Origin: Pythium myriotylum
Lineage: Eukaryota > Oomycota > Peronosporomycetes > Pythiales > Pythiaceae
Direction: 5' to 3'
DNA length: 64,000 nucleotides
NCBI GenBank assembly: GCA_023091665.1
Contig: JALJCQ010000001.1
Location: 3,472,001 to 3,536,000 of the forward strand
The notes under the pieces were generated by a model. That model was not told the DNA's origin. It did no database searches and saw only the letters and a list, made by a program, of their open reading frames with translations. Each line of letters starts with the position of its first letter. Within the stretch, counting starts at the first letter, position 1. Made by a program: the position numbers and the translations under genes. Below, in pieces: positions 41,526-50,210 of the stretch.

Positions 41526-44132
41526 TCAGCTCAGCACGGTGAGACCTTCCATCGCCGCCTCGAGACGCTGCTTGGTCTCACTTAGCGACACTCGCTGCGC
41601 GTGACACGTCTCGTGGAACCAATGAGCTCGGTTCTCGGTCGTCGAGAGCGGGTGCGTCGCAAGGTACTCGGTCACGAGACGCGTGAGCACCTGTGTGTCG
41701 ACCAAGTCACGAACGAGAGGCGCGATGACGTGGCGACTCAACGCTGCAACAAGACGACGCATCTTGCAACTCTTGTCATTATCTTCCATTGGGAACTTGA
41801 AGCTTGTGGATGGCTCGGATTGGGGAGCTGGAGCTTGTTGATCGGGCTTGTTGCTTGTATTTTCACTGCTTTTTATCGGCGTTTGAGACGCAGGACGTAG
41901 CGAGCTAGTCGGTGGACACGGGAGGATCGCCGACTGAGGCTTTTGCGATCGGCGAGATTCCTGATCGCCGGCGACATCAACGCTGAATGCGGACTTGAGG
42001 TTGACTGGCTGCGGCGAAATTGTCGGTGTTTTGGTCGTGGGGCTTCTCGGAGTGACGCGTTTGTGCCACGAGCACACAGTGCAGCTCGCCGCCTCTGGAG
42101 TCGACCACTTCTCGCAGGCGTGGATGTGGTGGCGCGTGAGGGCCTGCAGCAACGAGCAGTCGTCGCAGCCGATGTTGGTCCAGTGGTCCTGCTTCGCCGT
42201 GTGGTGAACGAGAGATTGCACAGCTTTGCAGCGCTGGTTCTCGCAATCTTGTCCAGCAACGCACGCGGCCGCGTGGCCAAGCAAATTGTGGGCCTCGGAC
42301 GACATCATCCCGGCAAAGACCGACGAGGCTGGAACCTCATGGGCCGCAGAACTGAATTTTTGCTTGGACACGCGACCAAAGAACTTGGCTGAGACAATCG
42401 ACGGAATCAGCCAGTCCTCCACCGTGGTGAGCTCCAGCGTGGGGTCCTCTTCAAACAACACTTGCGCTACTATGAACGTGGTCGAGGCCAAGCGGCTGTC
42501 TCGACGGAGCACTGACAAACTAAGATTCACACAGTGTGAAAATGAGTCATCTTGGCGCATAGCCCCAACCAGCAAGTCGCTAAGCCTCGCTTTGTCTTCC
42601 AGCAGTGCCTTGGCTCTGGTCCATAGAACCTTCGCGACGAGCAGAGTTAGGTTGCTGAACCGCTCGACGCGAACGCCACCTTGCTTTGAGGTGCTTGAAC
42701 TCCGGATCTCATCACGCACGAGAGTCGTCAAGCGAAGAACTGCGCTCAGGACGATCTCGTGGACGAGGCCTTGTACTAGTTCGAGTCGTTCTTCCTGCCT
42801 CACGATCGACGCGACCAGCTGCCCTGACGTGGCTTTCGAGTCAGCTAGCAGACTGCTGCGGTGCTGAGTTTGATTTAAATCGTTGAGCTTTCGGTCGACC
42901 CTTTGAGCGAGATCGAGCGCCTCGGCATCGACAGCCACCATGGCGCGCTGGATACACTCGCTAAAAAGCGTGACGAATGTTTGGTGAGCCTCCTCTCCGC
43001 CCTTCAAGAGCTTCGCTGTGATCTCTTTTGGTGGCTGCCCCAACTCCTTGGCCTGTGTCTCGAGTAGCTTAATCTTATCTCGCAACTGTCGCTGCGTGGA
43101 TGGCACGAACTCTTTCTTGACGTGCTGCACGAGCATGCGCTCGACCTTCAACGCCAGCGCGCCACTGGAGGCGAGTCCTCGCTTGACGTACTGGCCTCCA
43201 ATGTTCTCAGTGAACCACGCCGTTTCATGGGCCTTGAAAGTCGCAAGTGGGAGCTGGTCGCTCTCATTTACGCGTGTGTCACGGCTCTTGACAGCCACAT
43301 ATCCATGTGGCGCGAGCTCGACGACGTCGCTCGATGAGCCTTCCAACTTGGCAATCACGTCCGCGAACGGCCCACTAGGGTTCGATACGTCTGCTGCACG
43401 GTCCACCATCGTGAGCACACCAACCGTGCGGTCGGTGAGCTTGTACTGCTGCACTAACTGAAACGCCTGCGAGTTCCGGATGCGTTCGCCGGCCGGCACA
43501 ACCGCGAGCACGAGCGTATGCGGCATTTTGAGGTATTTCTCCACCAGCGCTCGCGTCTGCTCCATCATGTCGTCCGGTTCCCCTGGAAGCCGACCAGCTA
43601 CAATGCCCGGCAAGTCGATGAGGTCCAGTGTGGGCACGGATGGCGACGAGACGTGGATCTCGATCACATGGTCAACGACGCCTCGTTGCTTCCCAGCGTC
43701 CTGGGACTCTCGACTGACAATGTCGTCCATCCATTGGCGCATGCGCTGCGCGATCTCGTCGGGCGTGAACGTCATGACCGAATCGACGGGCTTGCGCGCA
43801 TCCGAGTAGACGAGTCGCATCATGATCTGAGGCGGGGCGTCAACATCGGCGTCCTGGTGCGACGGCTCGGGCTGTCTCCGTAGCTTGAGGTGGATGGGCA
43901 TACGCGTGCAAATGCGCTCGTCGCGCGGGAAGAGCGGCAGCATCGCGAGCGATTCGAGCACGCTCGACTTGCCGCTGCTCTCCTGGCCCACGACGACGAT
44001 CTGCGGTAGCTGGAAGAGCGTGCCATCGCTCGAGACTGACGAGAGCAAGTCGCGCACGCCGTCGGTCTCGCGATAGAACTGGCCGATGAAGCCGTCGAGC
44101 AGCGCGTCGCTGAGCCCGAGCGGCGTCGCCAT
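41526..44132 (-). CDS. dynamin-superfamily GTPase
   Basis: 868 aa, single exon. N-terminal GTPase domain with G1 GQESSGKSS (49-57), the switch ICTRMP (74-79), G3 DLPG (173-176) and G4 TMVD (241-244), where dynamins usually have TKxD. A helical middle/stalk region follows. At about residues 620-695 there is a Cys/His-rich insertion (C.....C....C, CDDCSLL, HHIHAC, CTVCSWH), possibly metal-binding. The last 70 residues look like a GTPase effector domain. No PH or proline-rich domain and no TM segment, so it is closer to Drp1/Mx-like dynamins acting in membrane fission on organelles. The exact organelle cannot be told from sequence. Confidence 0.88.
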   Translation of the reverse strand: MATPLGLSDALLDGFIGQFYRETDGVRDLLSSVSSDGTLFQLPQIVVVGQESSGKSSVLESLAMLPLFPRDERICTRMPIHLKLRRQPEPSHQDADVDAPPQIMMRLVYSDARKPVDSVMTFTPDEIAQRMRQWMDDIVSRESQDAGKQRGVVDHVIEIHVSSPSVPTLDLIDLPGIVAGRLPGEPDDMMEQTRALVEKYLKMPHTLVLAVVPAGERIRNSQAFQLVQQYKLTDRTVGVLTMVDRAADVSNPSGPFADVIAKLEGSSSDVVELAPHGYVAVKSRDTRVNESDQLPLATFKAHETAWFTENIGGQYVKRGLASSGALALKVERMLVQHVKKEFVPSTQRQLRDKIKLLETQAKELGQPPKEITAKLLKGGEEAHQTFVTLFSECIQRAMVAVDAEALDLAQRVDRKLNDLNQTQHRSSLLADSKATSGQLVASIVRQEERLELVQGLVHEIVLSAVLRLTTLVRDEIRSSSTSKQGGVRVERFSNLTLLVAKVLWTRAKALLEDKARLSDLLVGAMRQDDSFSHCVNLSLSVLRRDSRLASTTFIVAQVLFEEDPTLELTTVEDWLIPSIVSAKFFGRVSKQKFSSAAHEVPASSVFAGMMSSEAHNLLGHAAACVAGQDCENQRCKAVQSLVHHTAKQDHWTNIGCDDCSLLQALTRHHIHACEKWSTPEAASCTVCSWHKRVTPRSPTTKTPTISPQPVNLKSAFSVDVAGDQESRRSQKPQSAILPCPPTSSLRPASQTPIKSSENTSNKPDQQAPAPQSEPSTSFKFPMEDNDKSCKMRRLVAALSRHVIAPLVRDLVDTQVLTRLVTEYLATHPLSTTENRAHWFHETCHAQRVSLSETKQRLEAAMEGLTVLS

Positions 44133-44564
44133 GGTCTCGTGGGGCGGCGTGCGAGGAAGGAAGAGGTTTCGGAGATGTGAGACCTTGTGAGGAGCTCTTC
44201 TTGCACACGTCGCAGGTCTAAAGATGTACCCATGTCGGCTATTCCGGGTCTCGGATTCGACGCTGGACTTTTTGCGTGGATGAAACCAAGGAACAAGAGG
44301 TCACCGCGTGCATGGCGTCGCCCTGAGCGACACTCGGCTGGCGGTCGCCGACTTGCATTCGGTATTGCGCAATGGTCTTTGTCAAACGAGAGCCATGTCA
44401 GTCGTCCATCAAATCCCGATTGGCACACGGTCAAACCGTTTTCATCCAATCATATACGAATCTAAAGTCTAAGTGCTGTTTTCATCCAATCCAGTGCTCG
44501 TAGCTCCTCACACGAACGGAGCTCTTCATCTGACGTGGTCATTCTTCGACTGTCACCGTCTCCG
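44133..44564. other. divergent promoter region of dynamin and carrier genes
   Basis: 432 bases. An initiator-like TCATTCTTC lies at 44539-44547, 26 bases before the carrier ATG. No gene seen. Confidence 0.5.
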
Positions 44565-45458
44565 ATGGACGCGCCGACGCCGCTCGCGCTCGCGGCCAAG
44601 CCGCGCCCGCCGCTCTACAGCTACACGTTCGGCGGCATGTCGGCGGTCGGCGCCGTGTTCTTCACGCACCCGTTCGACCTGCTCAAGGTCCATCTGCAGA
44701 CCAACAAGAAAGAGAACCTCGGACTCGCGCGCACGCTGCGCCGCGTGCTGCAGCAGCAGGGCTTCTCCGGGCTTTACCAGGGCATCTCTGGCGGCGCCAT
44801 GCGCGAAGGCACGTACTCGACCATGCGCTTCGCCGTCTACCACTTCCTCAAGGACGACGCCGTGCGCAAGAACGACGGCGAACCCATCTCGACGGCCCAC
44901 AACGTGCTGCTGGGCATGATCGGCGGCGCCATGGGCGGAGCCTTCGGCAACCCAGCGGATATCGTCAACATTCGCATGCAAGCCGACTCGCGCGTGCCGC
45001 CCGAGCAGCGCCGCAACTACAAGCACGCGATCGACGGGCTCTTGCGAGTGCGCCGCGAGGAAGGCGCGTCGGCGCTCATGCGCGGCGTGCGCCCCAACAT
45101 CATCCGCGCCATGTTGCTCACGACGGGCCAGATCGCCGCGTACGATCTCGCCAAGGCAAACTTGCTCAACAACCCGATCCACTCATTCCAGGACAACGTG
45201 CAGACCCACGTCCTCGCGAGTATGGTCGCCGGCCTCGTAGCCACGACGGCCTGTGCCCCGGCCGACGTCGTCAAGACGCGGCTCATGAACATGAAGCACA
45301 ACGAATACAAGAGCGCGACCGACTGCTTCCTTAAGGTTGTCGAGCACGAAGGTATTCGCGGGCTTTACAAGGGATGGCTCCCGGCGTACATGCGTCTCGG
45401 TCCGCAGACGCTGCTCACGTTTGTCTTCCTCGAGCAACTGCGCAAGCGATTACTATAG
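44565..45458 (+). CDS. mitochondrial carrier, dicarboxylate type
   Basis: 297 aa, the usual size. Three tandem repeats of about 100 residues with the carrier signature: HPFDLLKVHLQ (repeat 1), NPADIVNIRMQAD (repeat 2), APADVVKTRLM (repeat 3), each followed by the G..GLY.G / GLYKGW type motif. Six TM helices are expected in the inner mitochondrial membrane. NPADIVNIRMQAD in repeat 2 is typical of the dicarboxylate carriers (SLC25A10/DIC1) that exchange malate or succinate for phosphate. Uncoupling-type carriers are the main alternative. Start at ATG 44565. Confidence 0.9.
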   Translation: MDAPTPLALAAKPRPPLYSYTFGGMSAVGAVFFTHPFDLLKVHLQTNKKENLGLARTLRRVLQQQGFSGLYQGISGGAMREGTYSTMRFAVYHFLKDDAVRKNDGEPISTAHNVLLGMIGGAMGGAFGNPADIVNIRMQADSRVPPEQRRNYKHAIDGLLRVRREEGASALMRGVRPNIIRAMLLTTGQIAAYDLAKANLLNNPIHSFQDNVQTHVLASMVAGLVATTACAPADVVKTRLMNMKHNEYKSATDCFLKVVEHEGIRGLYKGWLPAYMRLGPQTLLTFVFLEQLRKRLL

Positions 45459-46073
45459 ACACAGATTAATGGCGTTAGAGCCCATTATCCTCATGCAAAA
45501 AATGTTATCTTGCGCAATATGTCTAGATTCAATCTCATTGTCATCCACAGGGTGATGACTCGAGAAAGCCAACCAATGATCACGTGTAGTAAGTACCGTT
45601 ACTTATAGAGTGGTGGCATTCGGGGAGTCACCTCTGCGAACAAACTCAGTCTGACTATTTCATTGGCGTGCTCCAATTCATTTTCACTGGGAATGGATTC
45701 TGCATGAGGCTGTAGGCACTTAAAAAGTTAGTTCAGGGTTTAAACAAATCGTAGATGATTTGAGCGTAGGTGACAGGTTCCACAAAGCAGGCCGAAGATT
45801 GTGCAAGTCCACTAGTGACTCGAGTAGTGAGCAGGGCGTCAACATGATGAATAAGAAGGATAGGAAACGAAGCAACGCTACCAATGATTTGTGGGAAGCG
45901 GCTACTGGAAGTCGTAGTGTGCGAGTCATTCACTCGGAGAGCAGACGGTTCAGTTTAGAGATGAGAAGTATCTTTTGGATACTCGGCCCAGTTGAAGTGG
46001 GCTCTCGTCGATCAACCCATATAACCTAGACCTCGAGATTATTCCTCATTCTTGCAATTCTTCCCAGCGAGAA
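45459..46073. other. intergenic
   Basis: 615 bases between the carrier and the next plus-strand gene; nothing recognised. Confidence 0.5.
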
Positions 46074-46616
46074 ATGGCGACCCCACTACTTCTTTATCGT
46101 GTCTGTTATTCCAGTAATGAGGACTACTTTTTGCATCCTCGTAGTGAAGAGCCACCTGAGACCCACGAAGATCTCTGCGAGCAACGAAGGCGACACTTGA
46201 ACTGGGACAAAAGTGTCGCCAGCCCGTTTTTGTCTACGTTCTCCGATCGGGTGCACGCAGTGAACTGGGGGAAGAGGCTCGGCGCGTGGGAAATCGTTGA
46301 ACTCAGAACCTCCGGTCTTCGACTGTATCGTGGCCTTCAACCTGACGAGTATTTGATTCTCGGACCCATTCCTCGTGAGAACATCGTAGCATTCAGTCCG
46401 CTACCTGGTAATTATGACACTACCCGATTCAGATTCAGCAGGTTTGACGATTCGTACCAATACGACTCGGACCAATACGACTCGGACCAATACGACTCGG
46501 ACCAATACGACCCGGACGTTTGGAGCAACTCGAATGAGTCGATCAACAGGGATGAGATGAATCGAATGCTGGAACAATTCGAAGGATTCGGATTCGGATT
46601 CGGATGCCTCGACTAA
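46074..46616 (+). CDS. unknown protein with DSDQY tandem repeats; acidic frame continues past the stop
   Basis: 180 aa. The N-terminal 110 residues (LLYRVCYSS, then SPFLSTFSDRVHAVNWG, then WEIVELRTSGLRLYRG) resemble, in pattern only, small eukaryotic domains annotated as DUF7587-like or ADP-ribosyltransferase-like folds (Arg near the start, S-F-x-S-T block); this is tentative. It continues with a FDDSYQYDSDQ repeat region encoded by 15-bp units. After the TAA at 46614 the same frame stays open for 58 more codons of strongly Ser/Asp/Asn-rich sequence (to TAA at 46791), in keeping with the acidic end before the stop. A nonsense mutation, readthrough or an unrecognised splice are possible. Confidence 0.55.
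   Translation: MATPLLLYRVCYSSNEDYFLHPRSEEPPETHEDLCEQRRRHLNWDKSVASPFLSTFSDRVHAVNWGKRLGAWEIVELRTSGLRLYRGLQPDEYLILGPIPRENIVAFSPLPGNYDTTRFRFSRFDDSYQYDSDQYDSDQYDSDQYDPDVWSNSNESINRDEMNRMLEQFEGFGFGFGCLD
46461..46518 (+). repeat. 15-bp tandem repeat, nearly four copies
   Basis: The unit TACGACTCGGACCAA is repeated three times without change at 46461-46505, with a partial fourth copy carrying CCC for CTC. It encodes YDSDQ. Confidence 0.92.
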
Positions 46617-46847
46617 ATCGAGTGTTCGAGTGCTTCGAACGGTGACGACGACTCGGACGACTCCCATGACAGTGATGACTCTAGTCATTCCAGCCCTGAG
46701 AACAACTCCGATGAGAATTCAGAAGACGACTTTGACAACTCCGGTGGCAGCAATGACAATGAATCGAAGAGCTCCGACGACGAAAGCAGCTAAGCGAGTA
46801 TGATTGCAACACGTATTCACAGAAACACTCTCTCAGCGATAATAAGC

Positions 46848-47930
46848 CTACTTCCAGGTCGTTTCCTGGGTCAACTCATTGTGGAATGTCTTCAATTGCG
46901 AGTGTTGTCGGCGTAGTAACTGGAGGAGCTCAGCATGCCGCCGATGTTGCTTCCTCTGGTCCTCCTCCACCAACGCCTCCACGTGCTGCGCGCAGAACGC
47001 CTTAATCTAATGCAAACTTCATCTACACAAATGAACATAACCTACCAGTAGTCGATGCGTGAGCTGCTGCTTCTTCGCTTTGAGTTGCTGCTGCTCGGCG
47101 AGCAGTTGCTGCATACGTTCTTCCAGATCCGCGATCCCGGCTTCAGCCTGCACTGCCTTTTGCCGCCCGTAAGCAATGCTACTGTGGTAAAGCGTCTGGT
47201 ATCCTTCAATCGTCATTCGCAGCTCGTCTCGGATCCGAAGCAGCAATAAACCCCTCTCTGGACATTCGCACGCGCACTGTCGAATCATCTCTTCTGCTAA
47301 TGGTGTTAGAAAGACGACACCCCAAAGCTCACCAAACGTTCAGCGCCTCACCAAACACTTGCAGATAAAATTTTTCTCGAACAGGGCAAATCGCTGACGC
47401 GCGAGCTTGGTGTTCTTCTAGAAGCTGCGTGAAAACTTGTTCCAATCGCACGACTTCAGCACGAGACGATGTCGTCAGCCGCACCACACGCTGCCACTTG
47501 CCGCGCTCATCTCGCCACGTTCTGCAGGAGAAAAGATGGATCAAGTCAGTGGAGATGTGACGAAATGCTCACAAGCACCACAGAGTGGATACTTTGGTGG
47601 TAGCATGGCGTTGATGATCTCCCTCGACAGTAGTGGCGGGTCTGCAGCGGGCAAAGCGCCTGTGACGTGGGAGGCTGTCGGTCCTGACTGCTGCTGATCG
47701 ACTTGCTTGGGCGGACTTCCAGCTTTCCGTGTCGGTGACAGCGGTCTCCTTAGTGGAGAACCTTTATCACTGAGCTTTGGAGGACTCCCCGAGGGGCCGA
47801 CGAGCACGGCGTCTTCGTACGTGAACGCGTAGAACTCGGCGAGTAGCTCGTCTTCCAAGTCGCTTTCGGCTCCATTGTCGACTGCGTCGTTGTCGACGAC
47901 TGCGAGTGGCTCGGCTAGTGTCTCCGCCAT
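46848..47930 (-). CDS. DNALI1: axonemal dynein light chain p28 (DNALI1/IDA4 type)
   Basis: Minus-strand exons 47930-47593, 47521-47352, 47293-47046 and 47006-46848; 304 aa; introns of 71, 58 and 39 nt, phases 2, 1 and 0. Recognised by the p28 core: INAMLPPKTWRDERGKW, then ICPVREKFYLQVFEEMIRQC, CPERGLLLLRIRDELRMTI, YQTLYHSSIAYG and a C-terminal coiled coil (LEERMQQLLAEQQQL). The acidic N-terminus (about 1-60) is variable in the family. The protein is a light intermediate chain of inner-arm axonemal dyneins, so its presence implies motile flagella, in oomycetes those of zoospores. The 39-nt last intron is unusually short but keeps GT and AG. Confidence 0.92.
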
Positions 47931-48039
47931 GGATGAGTCGATAAATGTGACCACGAAAGGACGCGGCACAACAAGGAGGCGTCAAAAACGGGTTCACTAA
48001 AGGCTTTTCGTCTATGTACGGAGTCTGTCCGCGTCACAC

Positions 48040-49298
48040 CTAAAACTGCGAGCCCTTCTTATTGCCAATGCCTCGCGGGTTGGCGTCCTTGTAGTCGTCC
48101 CACGCGCGGTCCTTGTACGTGGCCTCGTCTACGAGCTTGTGGTCGTCTTCGTCGCCGTCTTCGACCAGCTGATCATAGCGACGCGGCCCCACAGGAGCCT
48201 CGGCCTCTCTCTTCTGGCGCTCCACGGCGTCAGCGTACTCACGGTCGGCGTATTCCTCGAGCGACATAGTCGGCAGGCGGTGGCCTGGCTGGAAGACCTC
48301 GGAGCGGATCACCTCGCGACGCATCTCGAACTGCGGGTTAATGTGTGTGACCGACTGGCACAACGAAGGCAAGTCAGCATTGCATCAAAGAACAGAAGAC
48401 GAAGATGCGAACGTACGATGCCCTGGCCCTGCGGCGGTGGTGGCGGCCGGTGTGCGTCCGTGAATAGGTCGCGAGCCTCCGTCTTCTCGTTCATCTTGAC
48501 CATCGTCTCCAGCATGTCGCGTTCCTACAGCACCAACAGAGCGTCGGCCCTCTATCTATCTGACCGAGTGAATATCGGACAGTCTCCGAGTCTCACCTGG
48601 TTCACCGACGTCTGCTCCTCGAGGCACTTGATGACTGCGAGCTGAATAAACGTCATGAGCTGCTCGCGCTCGGCGTCCTCGAGGTCGTCGTCGTCCTCGC
48701 CCTTGCGCAGCTTCTTCTTGCGCTCCTGCACGGCCTCGAGCTTCTGCTCCATCTCGCGCTGCAGCTTGAAGCGCTCGATTTTCTGCTCGCGCGTGAGCGT
48801 GAACTTTTTGCTCTCCATGCGCACGTACTGTTCGCGGCGCTTGGTCTCCGTGAGGATGCCCATGCTCTCGGCGCGGTCGAGGAACTGCGTGTGGAACACG
48901 TCGGCCTCGCGCAGGAAGCGGATGCGCGCGCGCACGTTGTCTTCCTGGTCGTTGTTGTTGGTCGAGCCGCTCGCGCGCGTGGCGTCCGAGTCGGATTCGG
49001 AGTCCGAGCTCGGCTTGGACTGGAAGAACGTGAGCTTGGGGATGAGCATGGCGAGAAAGTACTCGAGCAAGAACGCGTAGAGCTGCTCGTTCTGCAGCTC
49101 GAAGAAGCGCTCGTTGTCCGAGAGCACGCCGTCGAGCTGCCGCTGGCGCACGGCCCGGCGGAGAAAGGCCAGCGCCTTGTGGAGCATTTGCTGGAACGCC
49201 GCGCCGTTCGTGTCGCTCACGCCGCGCGGGTTCTCGAGCGCCACGAAGAGGCGGTAGGCGTGCTCGTAGTCGACGCGGTCGTCGCTCGCAGGCTCCAT
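48040..49298 (-). CDS. TAP42/alpha4-like regulator of PP2A
   Basis: Minus-strand exons 49298-48597, 48524-48417 and 48354-48040; 374 aa; introns 72 and 62 nt, phase 0. A helical N-terminal domain (FFELQNEQLYAFLLEYFLAML, then READVFHTQFLDRAESMGIL) and a long charged helix (KFTLTREQKIERFKLQREME) match the TAP42-like family, which binds PP2A-type catalytic subunits and links TOR signalling to them. The C-terminal part has QPGHRLPTMSLEEYADREY, corresponding to the PTMT.EE(Y/F) motif of alpha4, and ends in a basic/acidic RGIGNKKGSQF. A serine/acidic insert (SDSESDSD) interrupts the first domain. Start ATG 49298. Confidence 0.9.
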
Positions 49299-49692
49299 GG
49301 CGATGGCGGCACGACGGAAGCTTCTCGATCTGAAGTTGGGATCACGACCAATGGCTGCGTCTTGTAGAGAGAGATGCGGCTCGTGTAGAGGAAGAGCACG
49401 TCACTCCAACGAGGGAAAGAGCTCTTCGTTGTGACCCCATCATGAGCAATGGCAGAATGACAAATATGTCAAGCGCTTCTCTTCCTGCTCACATCAAGAA
49501 GAAGACCGACACATCCACAAACGAGACGATGATGTTATCAAGAACAACGGGGGGTCTTATTTATACGAGCAGCGCGCCGGGAGAGCCCACACGCGACGCG
49601 ACGCGACACGTTGCTGTCTTGCTCTCTCTCTCTCTCTTTCTTTCTGTGGTCGCGCGCCGCTCGTGTTTAGTCGCAAGAGTCGAACACCAACT
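49299..49692. other. intergenic
   Basis: 394 bases. CT-rich run near 49620-49645. Nothing else seen. Confidence 0.5.
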
Positions 49693-49941
49693 TTACTCGG
49701 CCTTGCCCCAGCCCATGCCCATGTTGACCTCGCCGCGCAGGAACTGGAGCATGCCGAAGGCCCAGCCGCCGAGCAGCGCGGCGAAGACGGCCTTGTCCGA
49801 GTCGCGCTTGAGGTACGTGGGCTTGTGGCTCGTGGTGAAGAGCTGCTGGTCCTGCGCCACGTGGCTCGGCTTGTTCACGAGGTTCGAGATGGCGCGGCGC
49901 TGCGCGGCCTGGCGCGCGGTCTGGCGGGCGGCGGCGAACAT
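49693..49941 (-). CDS. small mitochondrial inner-membrane protein, possibly cytochrome c oxidase subunit 7a-like
   Basis: 82 aa. The N-terminus (MFAAARQTARQAAQRRAISN) is an arginine-rich amphipathic presequence. The mature part, LFTTSHKPTYLKRDSDKAVF followed by a short hydrophobic segment (AALLGGWAFGMLQFL), follows the layout of COX7a (K-LF...P.YLK...D...) with one TM helix. The family assignment is tentative because the protein is so short; any small respiratory-chain accessory subunit would look alike. Three copies of a GTGTTTAAAACA element lie in its upstream region. Confidence 0.7.
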   Translation of the reverse strand: MFAAARQTARQAAQRRAISNLVNKPSHVAQDQQLFTTSHKPTYLKRDSDKAVFAALLGGWAFGMLQFLRGEVNMGMGWGKAE

Positions 49942-50019
49942 GCTTGACGCTTGAGGGGCTTGTTTTGAGCTGTCGTTGGGAGACCACACAGGACCGCCAG
50001 AAGGAGCTGCTCGGGGGAT

Positions 50020-50086
50020 GTGTTTAAAACACTTAGTGTTTAAAACACTTTCAGCTGTCGTTGTAACAAGGGAGGTGTTTAAAACA
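50020..50086. repeat. three GTGTTTAAAACA(CTT) elements upstream of the COX7a-like gene
   Basis: GTGTTTAAAACACTT occurs at 50020-50034 and again immediately at 50036-50050, and GTGTTTAAAACA at 50075-50086; a related CTGTTTTTAAAC follows at 50090. The element is nearly palindromic. It lies 80-145 bases upstream of the ATG on the minus strand and 125-190 bases downstream of the next gene, so it may be a promoter element. Confidence 0.75.
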
Positions 50087-50210
50087 GCACTGTTTTTAAA
50101 CGCACACGAATGTGCTGCAAAGACGTGAGGTGAATGCGGTGCGTTTCCGAGTATTTTTTCTATTTCTAAATCTACCCAACCGGATCTAACCAAAAAGGAA
50201 GCCATTATGA

